Shown piece after piece: positions 1-8,845 of a DNA stretch of 64,000 nucleotides. Source of the DNA: JBGSTR01 sp963707135. Lineage in GTDB: Bacteria; Pseudomonadota; Gammaproteobacteria; Chromatiales; Chromatiaceae. The DNA lies in the NCBI GenBank assembly GCA_963707135.1, contig CAVPOY010000031.1, positions 1 through 64,000 on the forward strand, read 5' to 3'. The position numbers were made by a program, and so were the translations under genes. Position 1 is the first letter of the stretch; each line of letters begins with the position of its first letter. The notes under the pieces were generated by a model that made no database searches, had not been told where the DNA came from, and saw only the letters and a program-made list of their open reading frames with translations.

Positions 1-224
1 TTCATCCAGGCGTTGCAGAGCCCGCAGATGCCTGAGGATCCCGCCCGGGCAGTGGCTCGGGGAGCTTCAGCGCCTGCGCCACAAGATCCAGCACCTGGAG
101 CGCCGCCTCGGGCCCCTGCTCGAGGGGGATCGCTGCGCGGCCACCCGGGCGGCCTTCAACGCGGCGGTGCAGAAGACGCTGCGGGCGTTGGAGCGTCTGC
201 GTCAACCGCTGCAGGAGGACGAGC

Positions 225-1617
225 ATGTTGTCCGAGCCGCAACGCCAGGCGATCCTCGAGCTCAAAGGCAAGGGGGCGAGCATCCACCAGATTGCCCGCG
301 GGCTGGGCCACACCCGGCGCACGGTGCGCCGGGTGCTCAAGCAGGGGCCGCAACCGGCGGCGCGCGCACGAGCGAGCAGCGAGCCGTCGCCCGCCGTTGC
401 CGATGCTGCCCGTGCTCTACTGCGAGAGCCGGGGCAACGTGGTGCGGATGCAGGAACTGCTGCGTGAGCGCCACGGCCAGGAGGTCCCCTACAGCACCCT
501 GACCTATTGGGTGCGCCAAGCCCAGCTGCGCGCGCCACCCCCTCGGGTCGGCCACTACGACTTCGCCCCGGGTGAGGAGATGCAGCACGATACCTCGCCG
601 CATCGCCTCGCGCTCGCCGGCAAGCCAATCACCGCCCAGTGCGCCGGTCTGATCCTGGGCTTCAGCCGTTACGCCTTCATCCAGTACTACCCGCGCTTCA
701 CCCGCTTCGAGGCCGAGGTCTTTCTCGAATGCGGCCTTCGCGTTCCTCGGCGGGACCTGTGCGCGCTGCACCATCGACAACACCAGCGTCTTGGTGGCCG
801 GGGGCAGCGGTGCGGGGCCGTGATCGCCGGCCCCATCGAGCGGCTCGGGGCGCGCTTCGGGGTGCGTTTCCTCCCCCATGCGGTGGGCCATCCAGACCGT
901 AAGGGCCACATCGAGCGGCTGTTCCACTACGTGGAGCATAAATTCCTGTCCGGGCGTACCTTCGCCGACTGGTTGGACCTCAACGCCCAGGCCCGCGCCT
1001 GGTGCGAGCAGGTGGCCAATCAGAAGGTCGAGCGCTCCCTGGGCACCTCCCCGCGGGCCGCCTTCGAGCAGGAGCAAGCGGCTTTGCAGCCGTTGCCCCT
1101 GCATCGTCCGCCGGCTTGTGTCATCGCCCACCGGGTGGTCGATACCGAGGGTTACGTGCGCCTGGAGACCAACCGCTACTCGCTCCCCGAGCGGCTGCTG
1201 GGCAAGGCGGTGGAGGTCTACCAGTATTTCGAGACGGTGGCGGTGTACTTTCAGGGCCAGGAGGTGGCCCGCCACCCCCGGGCGATCGGACAGCGCGATC
1301 GGCGCATCACCGCCCCCGCCCATCATGGCCCACCGCGCGCGCGGCGCAGCGCTCCGCCTCCGGCCCAGCAGGCCCTGCTCGCCGACGCCCCAGCGGCGCT
1401 CGCGCACTATGTCCAGGCCCTGGCGACCCACTCCCCGGGACGCGGGACAGCGCGGCTCAAGCGCCTGCTGCTGTTGCAGCGCACCTATCCGCCCGAGCCT
1501 TTCCTCGCCGCCGTTGCCCAGGCTCTGACCTATGGCCTCTACGACCTCAACCGCCTGGAGTCGCTGATCCTCAAGCAGGTGCGCGGGGTGTTCTTCCAGA
1601 TCCCGGAGACCGATTGA
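225..1617 (+). pseudogene. istA: IS21 family transposase IstA, frameshifted
   Basis: Starts at an ATG behind a GGAGG ribosome site and opens with a helix-turn-helix (KGASIHQIARGLGHTRRTVRR) typical of IstA. The reading frame moves by one around 380-430, where the zero frame decays and the next frame gives the conserved block GNVVRMQELLRERHGQE. A second pair of compensating shifts lies near 735 and 820: between them the conserved core sequence (FAFLGGTCARCTIDNTSVLV) is in a third frame. The C-terminal half (IERLFHYVEHKFL, LETNRYSLPERLLGK) is intact IstA. IstA is the DDE recombinase of IS21 elements. As sequenced it cannot be made in one piece; decay or sequencing indels are both possible, the second favoured because other genes here show the same pattern. 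Confidence 0.8.
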
Positions 1618-2363
1618 TGCGTGAGCACATCCATACCCTGCTCGGCGAGCTGCGCTTCGCCGGCATGGCCGAGAGCCTGGAGCGCATCCTCGATACGGCC
1701 GAGCAGGCCGGCGACGCCCCGGCGGCGGTGCTGCTGGCGCTCCTGCGCGAGGAGGCACGCCACCGCCAGGAGCGCAGCCTCGCCTACCGCTTGCAGCAGG
1801 CCCGCCTGCCCTGGGATTGGTCCCTCGAGACCTTCCCCTTCGCCCAGCAGAAGACGGTCGACGCCTCCCACATCCGCTCCCTGGCCACCCTCGGCTTCCT
1901 CGACCGGGCGGAGAACCTGGTCCTGATCGGTCCCCCCGGCACCGGCAAGAGCGGACTGGCTATCGGCTTGCTGCGTCAGGCCCTGGTCAACGGCTACCGC
2001 GGCCGCTTCTACAACGCCCAGGACCTGATCGACGAGCTCTACGCCTCGCTCGCCGACCACTCCACCACCCGCGTGCTCAAGCGCCTGGCCGCCTACGACC
2101 TGCTCGTCCTCGACGAGCTCGGCTACATGAACCTCAAGCCCGAGCACGCCAATGCCCTGTTCCAGCTCCTGGAGCAGCGCTACGCCCGCAAGAGCACCCT
2201 GATCACGACCAACCTCGACTTCGAGCAGTGGTACGGACTGTTTCGCAACAAGCCCCTGGTCGACGCCCTGCTCGACCGCCTGCAGCACCACTGCATCGTC
2301 CTGCGCCTGGCCGGACCCTCGCTGCGCGCTCCAGTCCCCTCCCCAGACAGCCCCGCCAGCTGA
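1617..2363 (+). CDS. istB: IS21 family helper ATPase IstB
   Basis: Protein of 248 residues that starts at the ATG overlapping the istA stop (TGATG), implying translational coupling. It has the AAA+ Walker A motif GPPGTGKS near residue 104 and a Walker B-like LLVLDELGY near residue 163, followed by the sensor-like LITTNLDFEQW. IstB is the ATP-dependent DNA-binding regulator that assembles target DNA for the IstA recombinase. Length and motif order fit the family (about 250 residues). It is intact, unlike istA. Confidence 0.93.
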   Translation: MREHIHTLLGELRFAGMAESLERILDTAEQAGDAPAAVLLALLREEARHRQERSLAYRLQQARLPWDWSLETFPFAQQKTVDASHIRSLATLGFLDRAENLVLIGPPGTGKSGLAIGLLRQALVNGYRGRFYNAQDLIDELYASLADHSTTRVLKRLAAYDLLVLDELGYMNLKPEHANALFQLLEQRYARKSTLITTNLDFEQWYGLFRNKPLVDALLDRLQHHCIVLRLAGPSLRAPVPSPDSPAS

Positions 2364-2521
2364 CCCGCATCCGCCGATCCGCTCGGCCGTGGCGCCCCGC
2401 GTTCTTGATGAACCGGGGGCGCCACGCCCGCCTGTCACAACCCTCCACCAGCTCCTCCCAGCAGTCCAGTCCTGCGCACCCGGTGGGTTCATTTCCGTTA
2501 GCACAACTGGGGCCTTTTCGA

Positions 2522-3403
2522 TTAGCGTCGAGGCTCGACCCACCGTAACACCGCTCGGGCACCATGGATGAGCAGGTTGCGCAGGTACACGTCGCCGCGT
2601 TTGCTGATGCCGAGGAGCCGATCACGCCCACCGGTGGAATGCTGACGCGGCACCAAGCCAAGCCAGGCGGCCAGGCCGCGGCCGTTCTTCAACGGCCGCG
2701 GGTCATCGCCCACGGCGGCCAGCAGCGCGGTGGCGCCCTTGGCACCGACGCCGGGGATCGTCATTAGGGCGCGTGCCTGGGCATCGCCTTGGGCGATCTG
2801 CTCGATCTGCTCATCGTAGTGGGCGACACGCTCATTGAGGTGACGCATTTCCTCGGCCAGCCCGGAGAGCTCGGCGCGAAAGCGCGCGCTCAGCCCGTTG
2901 TCGGCGTCCTCCAGGATCTCCGGCAGGCGCCGCTGGATCGCCGCGCGCCCTTGGGCAATCTCGATGCCGTATTCCAGCAGCAGGCCGCGGATCTGGTTGA
3001 CCTGCGCCGTGCGCCGCTCCACCGCCAGGCTGCGCATGCGATGGGTGGCCTGGATGTCCTGCTGCTCGACCGACTTGACCGCCACGAAGCGCATGCTCGG
3101 GCGCTGGGCCGCCTCGCAGATGGCCTCGGCATCGGCCGCGTCGTTCTTGTTGGACTTGACATACGGCTTGACGAACTGCGGGGCGATCAGACGCACCTCA
3201 TGCCCATAGGTGCGAAACCGCCGCCCCCAATGATGTGCGCTGCCGCACGCCTCCATCGCGATCGTGCACGCCGGCAACTGGGCTACCACTGCACTCAGAC
3301 GCGCCCGTGTCAGCTTCCTGCTCAGCACCGTCCGGCCCTCACCATCAACCGCGTACAGATGGAAGCTGCGCTTGGCCAGGTCGATGCCCACGAACTTGAT
3401 CAC
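2522..3403 (-). pseudogene. IS110 family transposase, C-terminus cut off by the IS21 element
   Basis: Best start is a GTG at 3403 with an AAGAGAG ribosome site just upstream, giving VIKFVGIDLAKRSFHLY, the normal IS110 N-terminus. The DEDD (RuvC-like) residues are visible in GIDLAK, AMEACGSAHHW and KNDAADAEAI; the C-terminal Transposase_20 region with IPGVGAKGATALL and the RQHSTGGR serine motif is present. The protein should run on after GARAVLR but the last residues (WVEPRR and stop) are read from IS21 terminal sequence at 2522-2542, so the final 30 or so residues are lost. An ISAzo13-like element also interrupts its leader. IS110 transposases normally act with a structured RNA from the element's non-coding end; that end cannot be recognised here. 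Confidence 0.88.
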
Positions 3404-3417
3404 GCTCTCTTTGCTAA

Positions 3418-3442
3418 GGTGATTTCCGACAAATCTCATACC
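3418..3442 (+). repeat. Left terminal inverted repeat of the ISAzo13-like element
   Basis: Pairs with 4716-4740 in inverted orientation. The outer nine bases differ at one position (GGTGATTTC against GGCGATTTC), and AAATCT and ATACC are shared further in with a one-base offset. The transposase stop codon (3436-3438) lies inside this repeat. Confidence 0.7.
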
Positions 3443-4667
3443 TGGCCCGCCGGCTGGATGAGGATATCCCATTTGGGTAGAGCGGGGTTACGTTGCAATC
3501 GGGCTTCTACGGCCTGCATGGCGCTTTTGGAGAGCGAGACGCCCTTCTCGTAGACGTTGCGGCTCAACTCGACGATGGGATGGAGGCCCTTCCAGGTCAT
3601 GGATTGGGCCCAAGCGAGCATGGTCTCTGCGTCGGTGAGCTTGGTACCGTTCCAGTGCTTTTCCAGAATCCCCCAGCACCGCTCGATTGGGTTGTATTTG
3701 CTGTGGTAAGGCGGGTAGTAGAGCAGTTGCACGGGCTTGCCGATGTCGTCGGCGAACTGGACCATGCGTTTGAGAAACTGGGTGCGCCGACCGTTGCTCT
3801 CCGGACCGTTGTCGGCTTTGATTTGCAGGAGCGAGATCGCTTCGCGTTGTTGCGGGGGCAGACGGTCCCACCATTCGCTCAAGCAGTCAGCGATGAAGTC
3901 ACTGGTCTTGGCAGAGCTGCCGAAGACCAGATGCAGATCTCCGGTGTCTTCATCGACCACGCCGAAGGGGGTGTACTTCTCACGACAGCCCATGTCGTGG
4001 TCGGCCGCCTTGTGGTCGCCGCGGGTCTTGCCCCCACGCGAATACTCGCCGATTTTCACGGTGGCCTTGCAGTCGATGCTCACGCATCTGACCGTGGCAT
4101 CGGCGCCGGATTGGTCTTTGTTGCGGATGTTGGCGAAGATGGCGTCGGTCTCAGGGAGTTTTTTTGGGGTTTGGCCTTGAGCACCGGGCGCAGCCGGTAG
4201 CCGTTTCGGTTCAAGACCTTGGCCATCGTGCTGGGAGATGGCAGCAGCGCTTCGGCGAAGCCCTGCGCATGCAATTGCTTGAGTGCCTCCGCGGCTGTCA
4301 GCCGCGTGAATGACAAAGTGGTGCGGAAGCTCGGGTCTTGTTGCGAGTGCGCCTCGGCCAGGTCCCACAGGGCGGCAGCCACATCCGGATGCTTCTCCTC
4401 CCACAGCTTGTCACCAGCGACGAGCGACTGCGCGCCCAGACAGACGACACCCGTTCGCTTCTCGTGCAGGCCCAAGGTCACAGCTTGGCGGCTCCAACCG
4501 AACACCGCCTCGGCCTGCCGCGCACTGCCGTCGCAATACTTCGATGCCATCGTTGCCTGAAACGAGCGTCGATCAGCGCCCGTCATCTTCGAGGCGGCGA
4601 GCTTCAGATCATCGAGATGGCCATTGGCAGCGAGGGTCTCGCGCACAAAATCGGCATTCGCGTTCAT
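3436..4667 (-). CDS. ISAzo13-like transposase made by -1 ribosomal frameshifting
   Basis: Two overlapping frames encode one transposase. The first (4667 to 4080) holds the N-terminal region (MNANADFVRETLAANG to VLKAKPQK). The second (open down to 3436) continues with KKLPETDAIFANI, then VSIDCKATVKIGEYSRGG, LQIKADNGPESNGRR and YYPPYHSKYNPIERCWG, which are the DDE catalytic-core blocks of the family (D in SIDCKA, D in ADNGPE, E in NPIERCW). The frames meet at the heptamer A AAA AAC in the correct zero-frame phase, so the fused product of about 410 residues would arise by a -1 slip. This looks programmed rather than a mutation. Confidence 0.85.
4158..4164 (-). promoter_or_regulatory. Slippery heptamer A AAA AAC for -1 frameshifting
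   Basis: Read on the minus strand in the first frame, the codons are CCC CAA AAA AAC, so the X XXY YYZ pattern A AAA AAC is exactly in phase. A -1 slip gives AAA AAA CTC (Lys-Lys-Leu), the sequence expected at this point of the transposase. The T run lies at 4159-4165 on the plus strand. Confidence 0.75.
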
Positions 4668-4715
4668 TAGGTTCGAGCCGATGGTTGATTACATGCTCGA
4701 ACTATGGCACACAAT

Positions 4716-4740
4716 GGTATAGATTTCTTGAGAAATCGCC
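4716..4740 (-). repeat. Right terminal inverted repeat of the ISAzo13-like element
   Basis: Inverted partner of 3418-3442. It lies upstream of the transposase start at 4667 and is followed by TAA, matching the TAA outside the left end. Confidence 0.7.
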
Positions 4741-4833
4741 TAAAGGCTGGCGCTCGTCCAGGGAAAGCACCCTCCGGCCCTGCCGCATTCATTGACTCTG
4801 ACCCGCATGAGACAAAGGGGCGGGCGCACTGCT

Positions 4834-6534
4834 TCAAGGGGTCAGCATCTGCTTCTCCGCCGCTGGCTCCTGGACCTGGACCCCGCTGCGGGCCAGGCCG
4901 ATGGCCTCGTGCAAGGTCGCGAAGACACGCCCCGACCCGATCAGGGCGAGGATCCCGTGCCGGTCCACGTCGGCGCGCAGGTCCGGACCGACGCGCCCGA
5001 AGGCCAGCGCCACGCCGCGGCCCTGCAACTCGTCGCACAGGTCGCGCAGCTCGCGGGCGGCGGAGTAGTCGATGTCGGTGATGGCACCGGCATCGACCAC
5101 GCACCAACGCACCTCGGTGGTAGCCTGCTCAATCAGGGCGCGCACCTCGGCGATGAACCGGTTGGCGTTGGCATAGAAGAAGTCCGCACCAAAGCGATAG
5201 ACCAGCAAACCCGGTTCGGACTGGGCGCCCGGGCTGGCCCGCGTCGGCAGCCAACGCCCGGCCGCGTCGGGCGCCAGGACCGCGGTGTGGGGTCGATAGC
5301 TGTGGCGGACGTGCCGCAGCAGCGACAGTGCGACCGCGAGCAGGATCCCCTGCTCCACCCCGACCAGGGCCACCGTCGCCACCGTGATCACAGCCAGCCC
5401 GAACTCGCCCGGGCTCTCGCGGCGGATGCCGCGCAGCCCCCCGACGTCGATCAGCCCCATGGCGATGGTGAAGACGATGCCGGCTAGCACGCAATGGGGC
5501 AGGTATTGCAGCGGGCCGGTCAGGAACAGGAGCACCAGCCCCACCACGCCGGCGAAGACCAGCTGGGCGACCTGGCTGCGCGCACCGGCGTTCTCCGCCA
5601 TGGCGGTCTGGGTGGGACTGCCGTTGACCACGAAGGCGCCGCTCAGGGCGGCGGCCGTATTCGCCGCCGAGAGACCGGGGATGTCGGCGTCCTCGTCGAC
5701 CCGCTCATGGTGGCGAATGGCAAAGCGGCTGGCCGTGACCGCGCTCTGGGCGATGATAATGACGAAGCAGGATGCGGCAATGGGCAGCAGGCTCAGCACC
5801 TCGTCCCAGCGTACGGCGGGCAGGGCAAAGTGCGGCAGTCCGCCCTGCACGGGTCCGAGGGTTGCGATGCCGAGGCCTTGAAAGTCGTAGGCGGCACTCG
5901 CTGCGATCGCCCCCAGCACGACGAACAGGGCCATAAGCAGCCGCGGCAGCAGGTACCGGGAGGCGAGGATGAGGCCCACCACCAGGACCGACAGGCCCAG
6001 CGTGGGCAGATGGGTCTGCGGCAGACGGCCCAGGATCTCCGCCAACTGAGCGACGGTGCCCGGCGAGCTCACCGCAACGCCGAGTAGGCCGCCGAGCATG
6101 GCGATGCCGACCTGAAACCCCACACCGGTCAGGAACCCGACCAGCACGGTGCGCGACAGGAAGTCGGCGAGGAAGCCCAGCCTGAAGATCCGCGCCAGCA
6201 GCAGCAGACCCGCGGTGAGCAGGGCGACCACCGCGACCAGGGCCATGTAGTGCGCGCTCTCCGGCTCGGCCATGGTCGACAGGCCACTGGCGAAGAGCGA
6301 GGCGGTCGCCGAGTCCGCCGCGACCACCAGGTGGCGTGAGGAGCCGAAGACCGCGAAGGCGACCAGCGGCAGGAGTACCGTGTAGAGACCGGTGACCACC
6401 GGCGTCCCGGCGATGCGCGTGTAGCCGAGCACCTGCGGGATGTTCACGAAGGCCAGCGTCACACCGGCCAGGGCATCGTGGAGCGCACCGCGCAGGCCCT
6501 GGGGACGCAACCCGCCGAACAGTCTCAGCCCCAT
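4834..6534 (-). CDS. SulP family anion transporter with STAS domain
   Basis: Inner-membrane SLC26/SulP transporter of about 566 residues. The start at 6534 (MGLRLFGGLRPQ) is chosen because the upstream 27 residues are Arg/Gly-rich and unlike the family. The first part has a long series of hydrophobic helices with the SulP signature region near the N-terminus (VTLAFVNIPQVLGYTRIAGTPVVTGLY split over helices 1-2) and the NGSPTQTAMAENAGARSQ block. The C-terminal 140 residues form a STAS domain (VDAGAITDIDYSAARELRDL), which regulates transport in this family. The substrate may be sulfate, bicarbonate or another anion; sequence alone does not decide. The gene is 124 bp from ppk2 on the same strand. 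Confidence 0.9.
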   Translation of the reverse strand: MGLRLFGGLRPQGLRGALHDALAGVTLAFVNIPQVLGYTRIAGTPVVTGLYTVLLPLVAFAVFGSSRHLVVAADSATASLFASGLSTMAEPESAHYMALVAVVALLTAGLLLLARIFRLGFLADFLSRTVLVGFLTGVGFQVGIAMLGGLLGVAVSSPGTVAQLAEILGRLPQTHLPTLGLSVLVVGLILASRYLLPRLLMALFVVLGAIAASAAYDFQGLGIATLGPVQGGLPHFALPAVRWDEVLSLLPIAASCFVIIIAQSAVTASRFAIRHHERVDEDADIPGLSAANTAAALSGAFVVNGSPTQTAMAENAGARSQVAQLVFAGVVGLVLLFLTGPLQYLPHCVLAGIVFTIAMGLIDVGGLRGIRRESPGEFGLAVITVATVALVGVEQGILLAVALSLLRHVRHSYRPHTAVLAPDAAGRWLPTRASPGAQSEPGLLVYRFGADFFYANANRFIAEVRALIEQATTEVRWCVVDAGAITDIDYSAARELRDLCDELQGRGVALAFGRVGPDLRADVDRHGILALIGSGRVFATLHEAIGLARSGVQVQEPAAEKQMLTP

Positions 6535-6678
6535 CGCCGGACCCCGCGACCGTCGACCGCGCCTGCGGTGTCCCGCCCGCGCCCTCCCCCGCGCCCCGCT
6601 GCGCGGGGGGCACATCCGCCTCCTTTGACCCGCCGCAAAGGCAACGTCCGGACCGACGCTCGGGGAGTCGGCATGAGG

Positions 6679-7554
6679 CTAGTCGGCCGCCCCGGCAGGG
6701 TCCGAGCCGAAACCCGGGTTCGACGCCTCCCGCTCGGCGGCGTGGTATTTGTTGCGGATCTCCGTCAGATCGACGCGGGTCGGCGGGAGCTTTAGGCCCA
6801 TGTCCTCCATCGTATCCGCGACGATCTGGGAGACGGCGAGATTGCGAAACCACTTGTGGTCGGCGGGGATCACGAACCAGGGCGCGAGCTCGGTGCTGGT
6901 CTGCTCCAGGGCGTCCTGGTAGGCCTCGACATACTGCCCCCAGAGCTTGCGCTCGGAGTAGTCAGACTCGCTGATCTTCCAATGGCGCGCCGGGTCCTCC
7001 AGGCGCTGCTTGAAGCGGGCCAGCTGCTCCTCTGGGCTGATGTGGAGGAAGAACTTCAGGATGCGGGTGCCGTTGTGCGCCAGGATCCGCTCGAAGTCGT
7101 TGATCATCGCGTAACGCTTCGACCAGACCTGCTCGGGCACGAGCTGGTGCACCCGGACCACCAGGACGTCCTCGTAGTGCGAGCGATTGAAGATGACCAC
7201 CTCACCCTTGCCCGGCACGCGCTGGTGGGCGCGCCAGAGGAAGTCGTGGGCGGCCTCGATTGGGGTCGGCTGTCTGAAGCCGAACACCGCCGTCCCTTGC
7301 GGGTTCATACCGCTGAACAGATGGCGCACCACGCCGTCCTTGCCGGCCGCATCCAGCGCCTGGAGCACGACCAGCAGCGACCGATCGGCATTGGCGTAAA
7401 GGAGATACTGAAGTGCGCCCATGCGCGCCACATGCCGCTGAGTCTCGGCCAGCGCCTCTTCTCGGGACGACTGCCCGGCGGTGTCGGAAGGATCGATCTT
7501 GGCCAGGTGGACCTTCTCTCCAGGCTCGACCAGGAACCGTTTGCGGGCGTTCAT
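6679..7554 (-). CDS. ppk2: PPK2 family polyphosphate kinase
   Basis: Polyphosphate:nucleotide phosphotransferase of 291 residues, a usual length for a single-domain PPK2. The Walker A region is LQALDAAGKDGVVRHLFSGM (around residue 66), the lid/Walker B region FNRSHYEDVLVVRVHQLV, and the C-terminal part contains the conserved SDYSERKLW and PADHKWFRN blocks. PPK2 enzymes move phosphate between polyphosphate and nucleoside mono- or diphosphates in the cytosol. Which nucleotide is preferred cannot be read from these motifs. It lies upstream of the SulP gene on the same strand and could share its transcript. Confidence 0.93.
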   Translation of the reverse strand: MNARKRFLVEPGEKVHLAKIDPSDTAGQSSREEALAETQRHVARMGALQYLLYANADRSLLVVLQALDAAGKDGVVRHLFSGMNPQGTAVFGFRQPTPIEAAHDFLWRAHQRVPGKGEVVIFNRSHYEDVLVVRVHQLVPEQVWSKRYAMINDFERILAHNGTRILKFFLHISPEEQLARFKQRLEDPARHWKISESDYSERKLWGQYVEAYQDALEQTSTELAPWFVIPADHKWFRNLAVSQIVADTMEDMGLKLPPTRVDLTEIRNKYHAAEREASNPGFGSDPAGAAD

Positions 7555-8000
7555 GCGTGCGCCTCCTGAGACTGAGTGGTGGGCCGTGCCGATCCAGGTC
7601 TACGAACGGCTCGGCCGGGCGGCTCAAACCCGGGCATGCCTGGAAAAAGAAACAGACCCCGGGTTCCAAATGATAGCCCGTCGCTACGGATGCACCTGTC
7701 CGCCGGTCCCCCGATGCTGGGCTTCTCCCTCAAAGTCGTGATCATCGCCCTCAGTGTGAATATCATCGCGGGATCGAGTCGAGCGGACGCCAGGGGCCCG
7801 CGCGCGACCACGGATTTAGCTGAAGCAGGCTCTTAGGCGATTTCTTTCAAACCATGCACCATCTCGCTGGTCTTTTCGCCCGCCTTCCGCGTCGCGCCGA
7901 CAGTCACATGGCCCGGCTATGCTCCTATCGGCGCTCCTTGAAGGCAGACCAAAATCCATCGCAATCTGGACCATGATTCTCCGGCAATTGCCTTATCTCC
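7555..8000. other. Intergenic stretch without a recognised gene
   Basis: Lies between the divergent ppk2 and DUF202 genes. Short open frames of 86 residues on both strands have no recognisable motif and conflict with each other. The region must hold the promoters of both genes, but no convincing -35/-10 pair was found. Confidence 0.5.
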
Positions 8001-8366
8001 ATGTCCTATCTCAACGATCCCCGCGTCCTGTTCGCCACCGAGCGTACCCTGCTGGCCTGGAACCGCACCGCCATTGCGCTGATGGGGTTCGGCTTCCTGG
8101 TGGAGCGCTTCGGGCTCTTCCTGCGCCTGGTCCTGAGCCAACAGACCGAGCCACTGCATCGCGGGGCCTCGCTGGTCATCGGCGTGGCCTTCATCCTGCT
8201 CGGTGTGGCAATCCTGCTGCTGTCCGTGCGCCAGTACCGCAAGGTGATGTCCAAGCTGGGTGCGGGTGAGATCCCCGACGGTTACTGGGTCAAGGCGCCG
8301 GTGCTGACCAACCTGGCGATTGCCCTGCTGGGCCTGGTGTTGGCGGCCTATGTGTCCTTGGTCTGA
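8001..8366 (+). CDS. DUF202 family membrane protein
   Basis: Small inner-membrane protein of 121 residues with three hydrophobic segments (about 22-45, 57-78 and 96-119). The N-terminal FATERTLLAWNRTAIALMGFGFLVERFG block is the DUF202 (YidH-like) signature; it is described here in pieces: ERTLLAWNRT followed by FGFLVERFG. The family's role is unknown. Translation starts at an ATG with only a weak ribosome site. Confidence 0.88.
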   Translation: MSYLNDPRVLFATERTLLAWNRTAIALMGFGFLVERFGLFLRLVLSQQTEPLHRGASLVIGVAFILLGVAILLLSVRQYRKVMSKLGAGEIPDGYWVKAPVLTNLAIALLGLVLAAYVSLV

Positions 8367-8415
8367 GGCGCCTGGGCCGGACGTCCGATCTTGTCGTGAC
8401 ACTCCGGCACCTGCC

Positions 8416-8735
8416 TAACCCCGGCCTCCCCCCTGCCACAGCGCGGGCCAGGGGGAGGTAGAAATTGGGGTTCCTCCCGCTGCCATCGTCCGGCCCCTTC
8501 CCCCTGGCAGGTGGAAGGTCAAGATGGGGGCTGAATGCCAGACCCGGCATTAGAGAGGTCCCTTCCCCCTGGCAGGGGGAAGGTTGGGATGGGGGTTGAG
8601 CGGCGGGCGCGGCCTCCGGGAGCGGCAGGGTGGCTGCTTCGGGAAGGTGTGTTAGGGGCTTTGAGGCTGGTCGGTCTGGCCAGTCTCGACCCCCACCCCG
8701 GCCCTCCCCCTGCCAGGGGAGGGAGTGGAGGGGCA
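8416..8735. repeat. Cluster of four GC-rich palindromic repeats
   Basis: Four related units with a core of CCTTCCCCCTGCCAGGGGGA type and flanking ACCCCCAT/ATGGGGGT arms occur near 8416-8473, 8497-8535, 8558-8600 and 8688-8735, in both orientations. Each can fold into a hairpin. They resemble the REP/BIME-type intergenic repeats common in proteobacteria. They fill the space between the DUF202 and VIT genes, which otherwise has no gene. Confidence 0.75.
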
Positions 8736-8845
8736 GGTGTCGGTTGCTGGTCGCGACCCCTGTCGCGACCTTCCACCTGCCCACAGTGAGAGTGAGATTT
8801 TGAGCGCCTAAGGCGCGGATTTTCGGCAACCGGGAGGGCCAGTGA

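Larger units (their letters stand above)
1..2542 (+). mobile_element. IS21-like insertion sequence, left end outside the window
   Basis: An istA-like gene followed by an overlapping istB-like ATPase gene is the IS21-family layout. The right end can be placed at 2542: the sequence up to the terminal CA is non-coding IS tail, and from 2543 onward the bases are coding sequence of an IS110 transposase on the other strand. The left end is not visible. Before istA, bases 2 to about 230 are open in the second frame and would encode a Leu/Arg-rich coiled-coil-like stretch (for example LGELQRLRHKIQHLERRL). That may be the end of another ORF or element leader, but no function can be given. Confidence 0.85.
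3418..4740 (-). mobile_element. ISAzo13-like insertion sequence
   Basis: A 1.3 kb element bounded by 25-bp imperfect inverted repeats: 3418-3442 on the plus strand (starts GGTGATTTC, ends ATACC) and 4716-4740 on the minus strand (starts GGCGATTTC, ends ATACC). The trinucleotide TAA lies directly outside each end (3415-3417 and 4741-4743), which fits a 3-bp target duplication. The element holds one transposase in two overlapping frames. It lies immediately upstream of the IS110 gene's ribosome site, so it probably landed in the leader of the older IS110 copy. Confidence 0.8.

Noticed and set aside
337..1758. 473-residue minus-strand frame across istA
   Set aside because: Opposite strand of an IS21 transposase; no motif. 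It is open only because of high GC.
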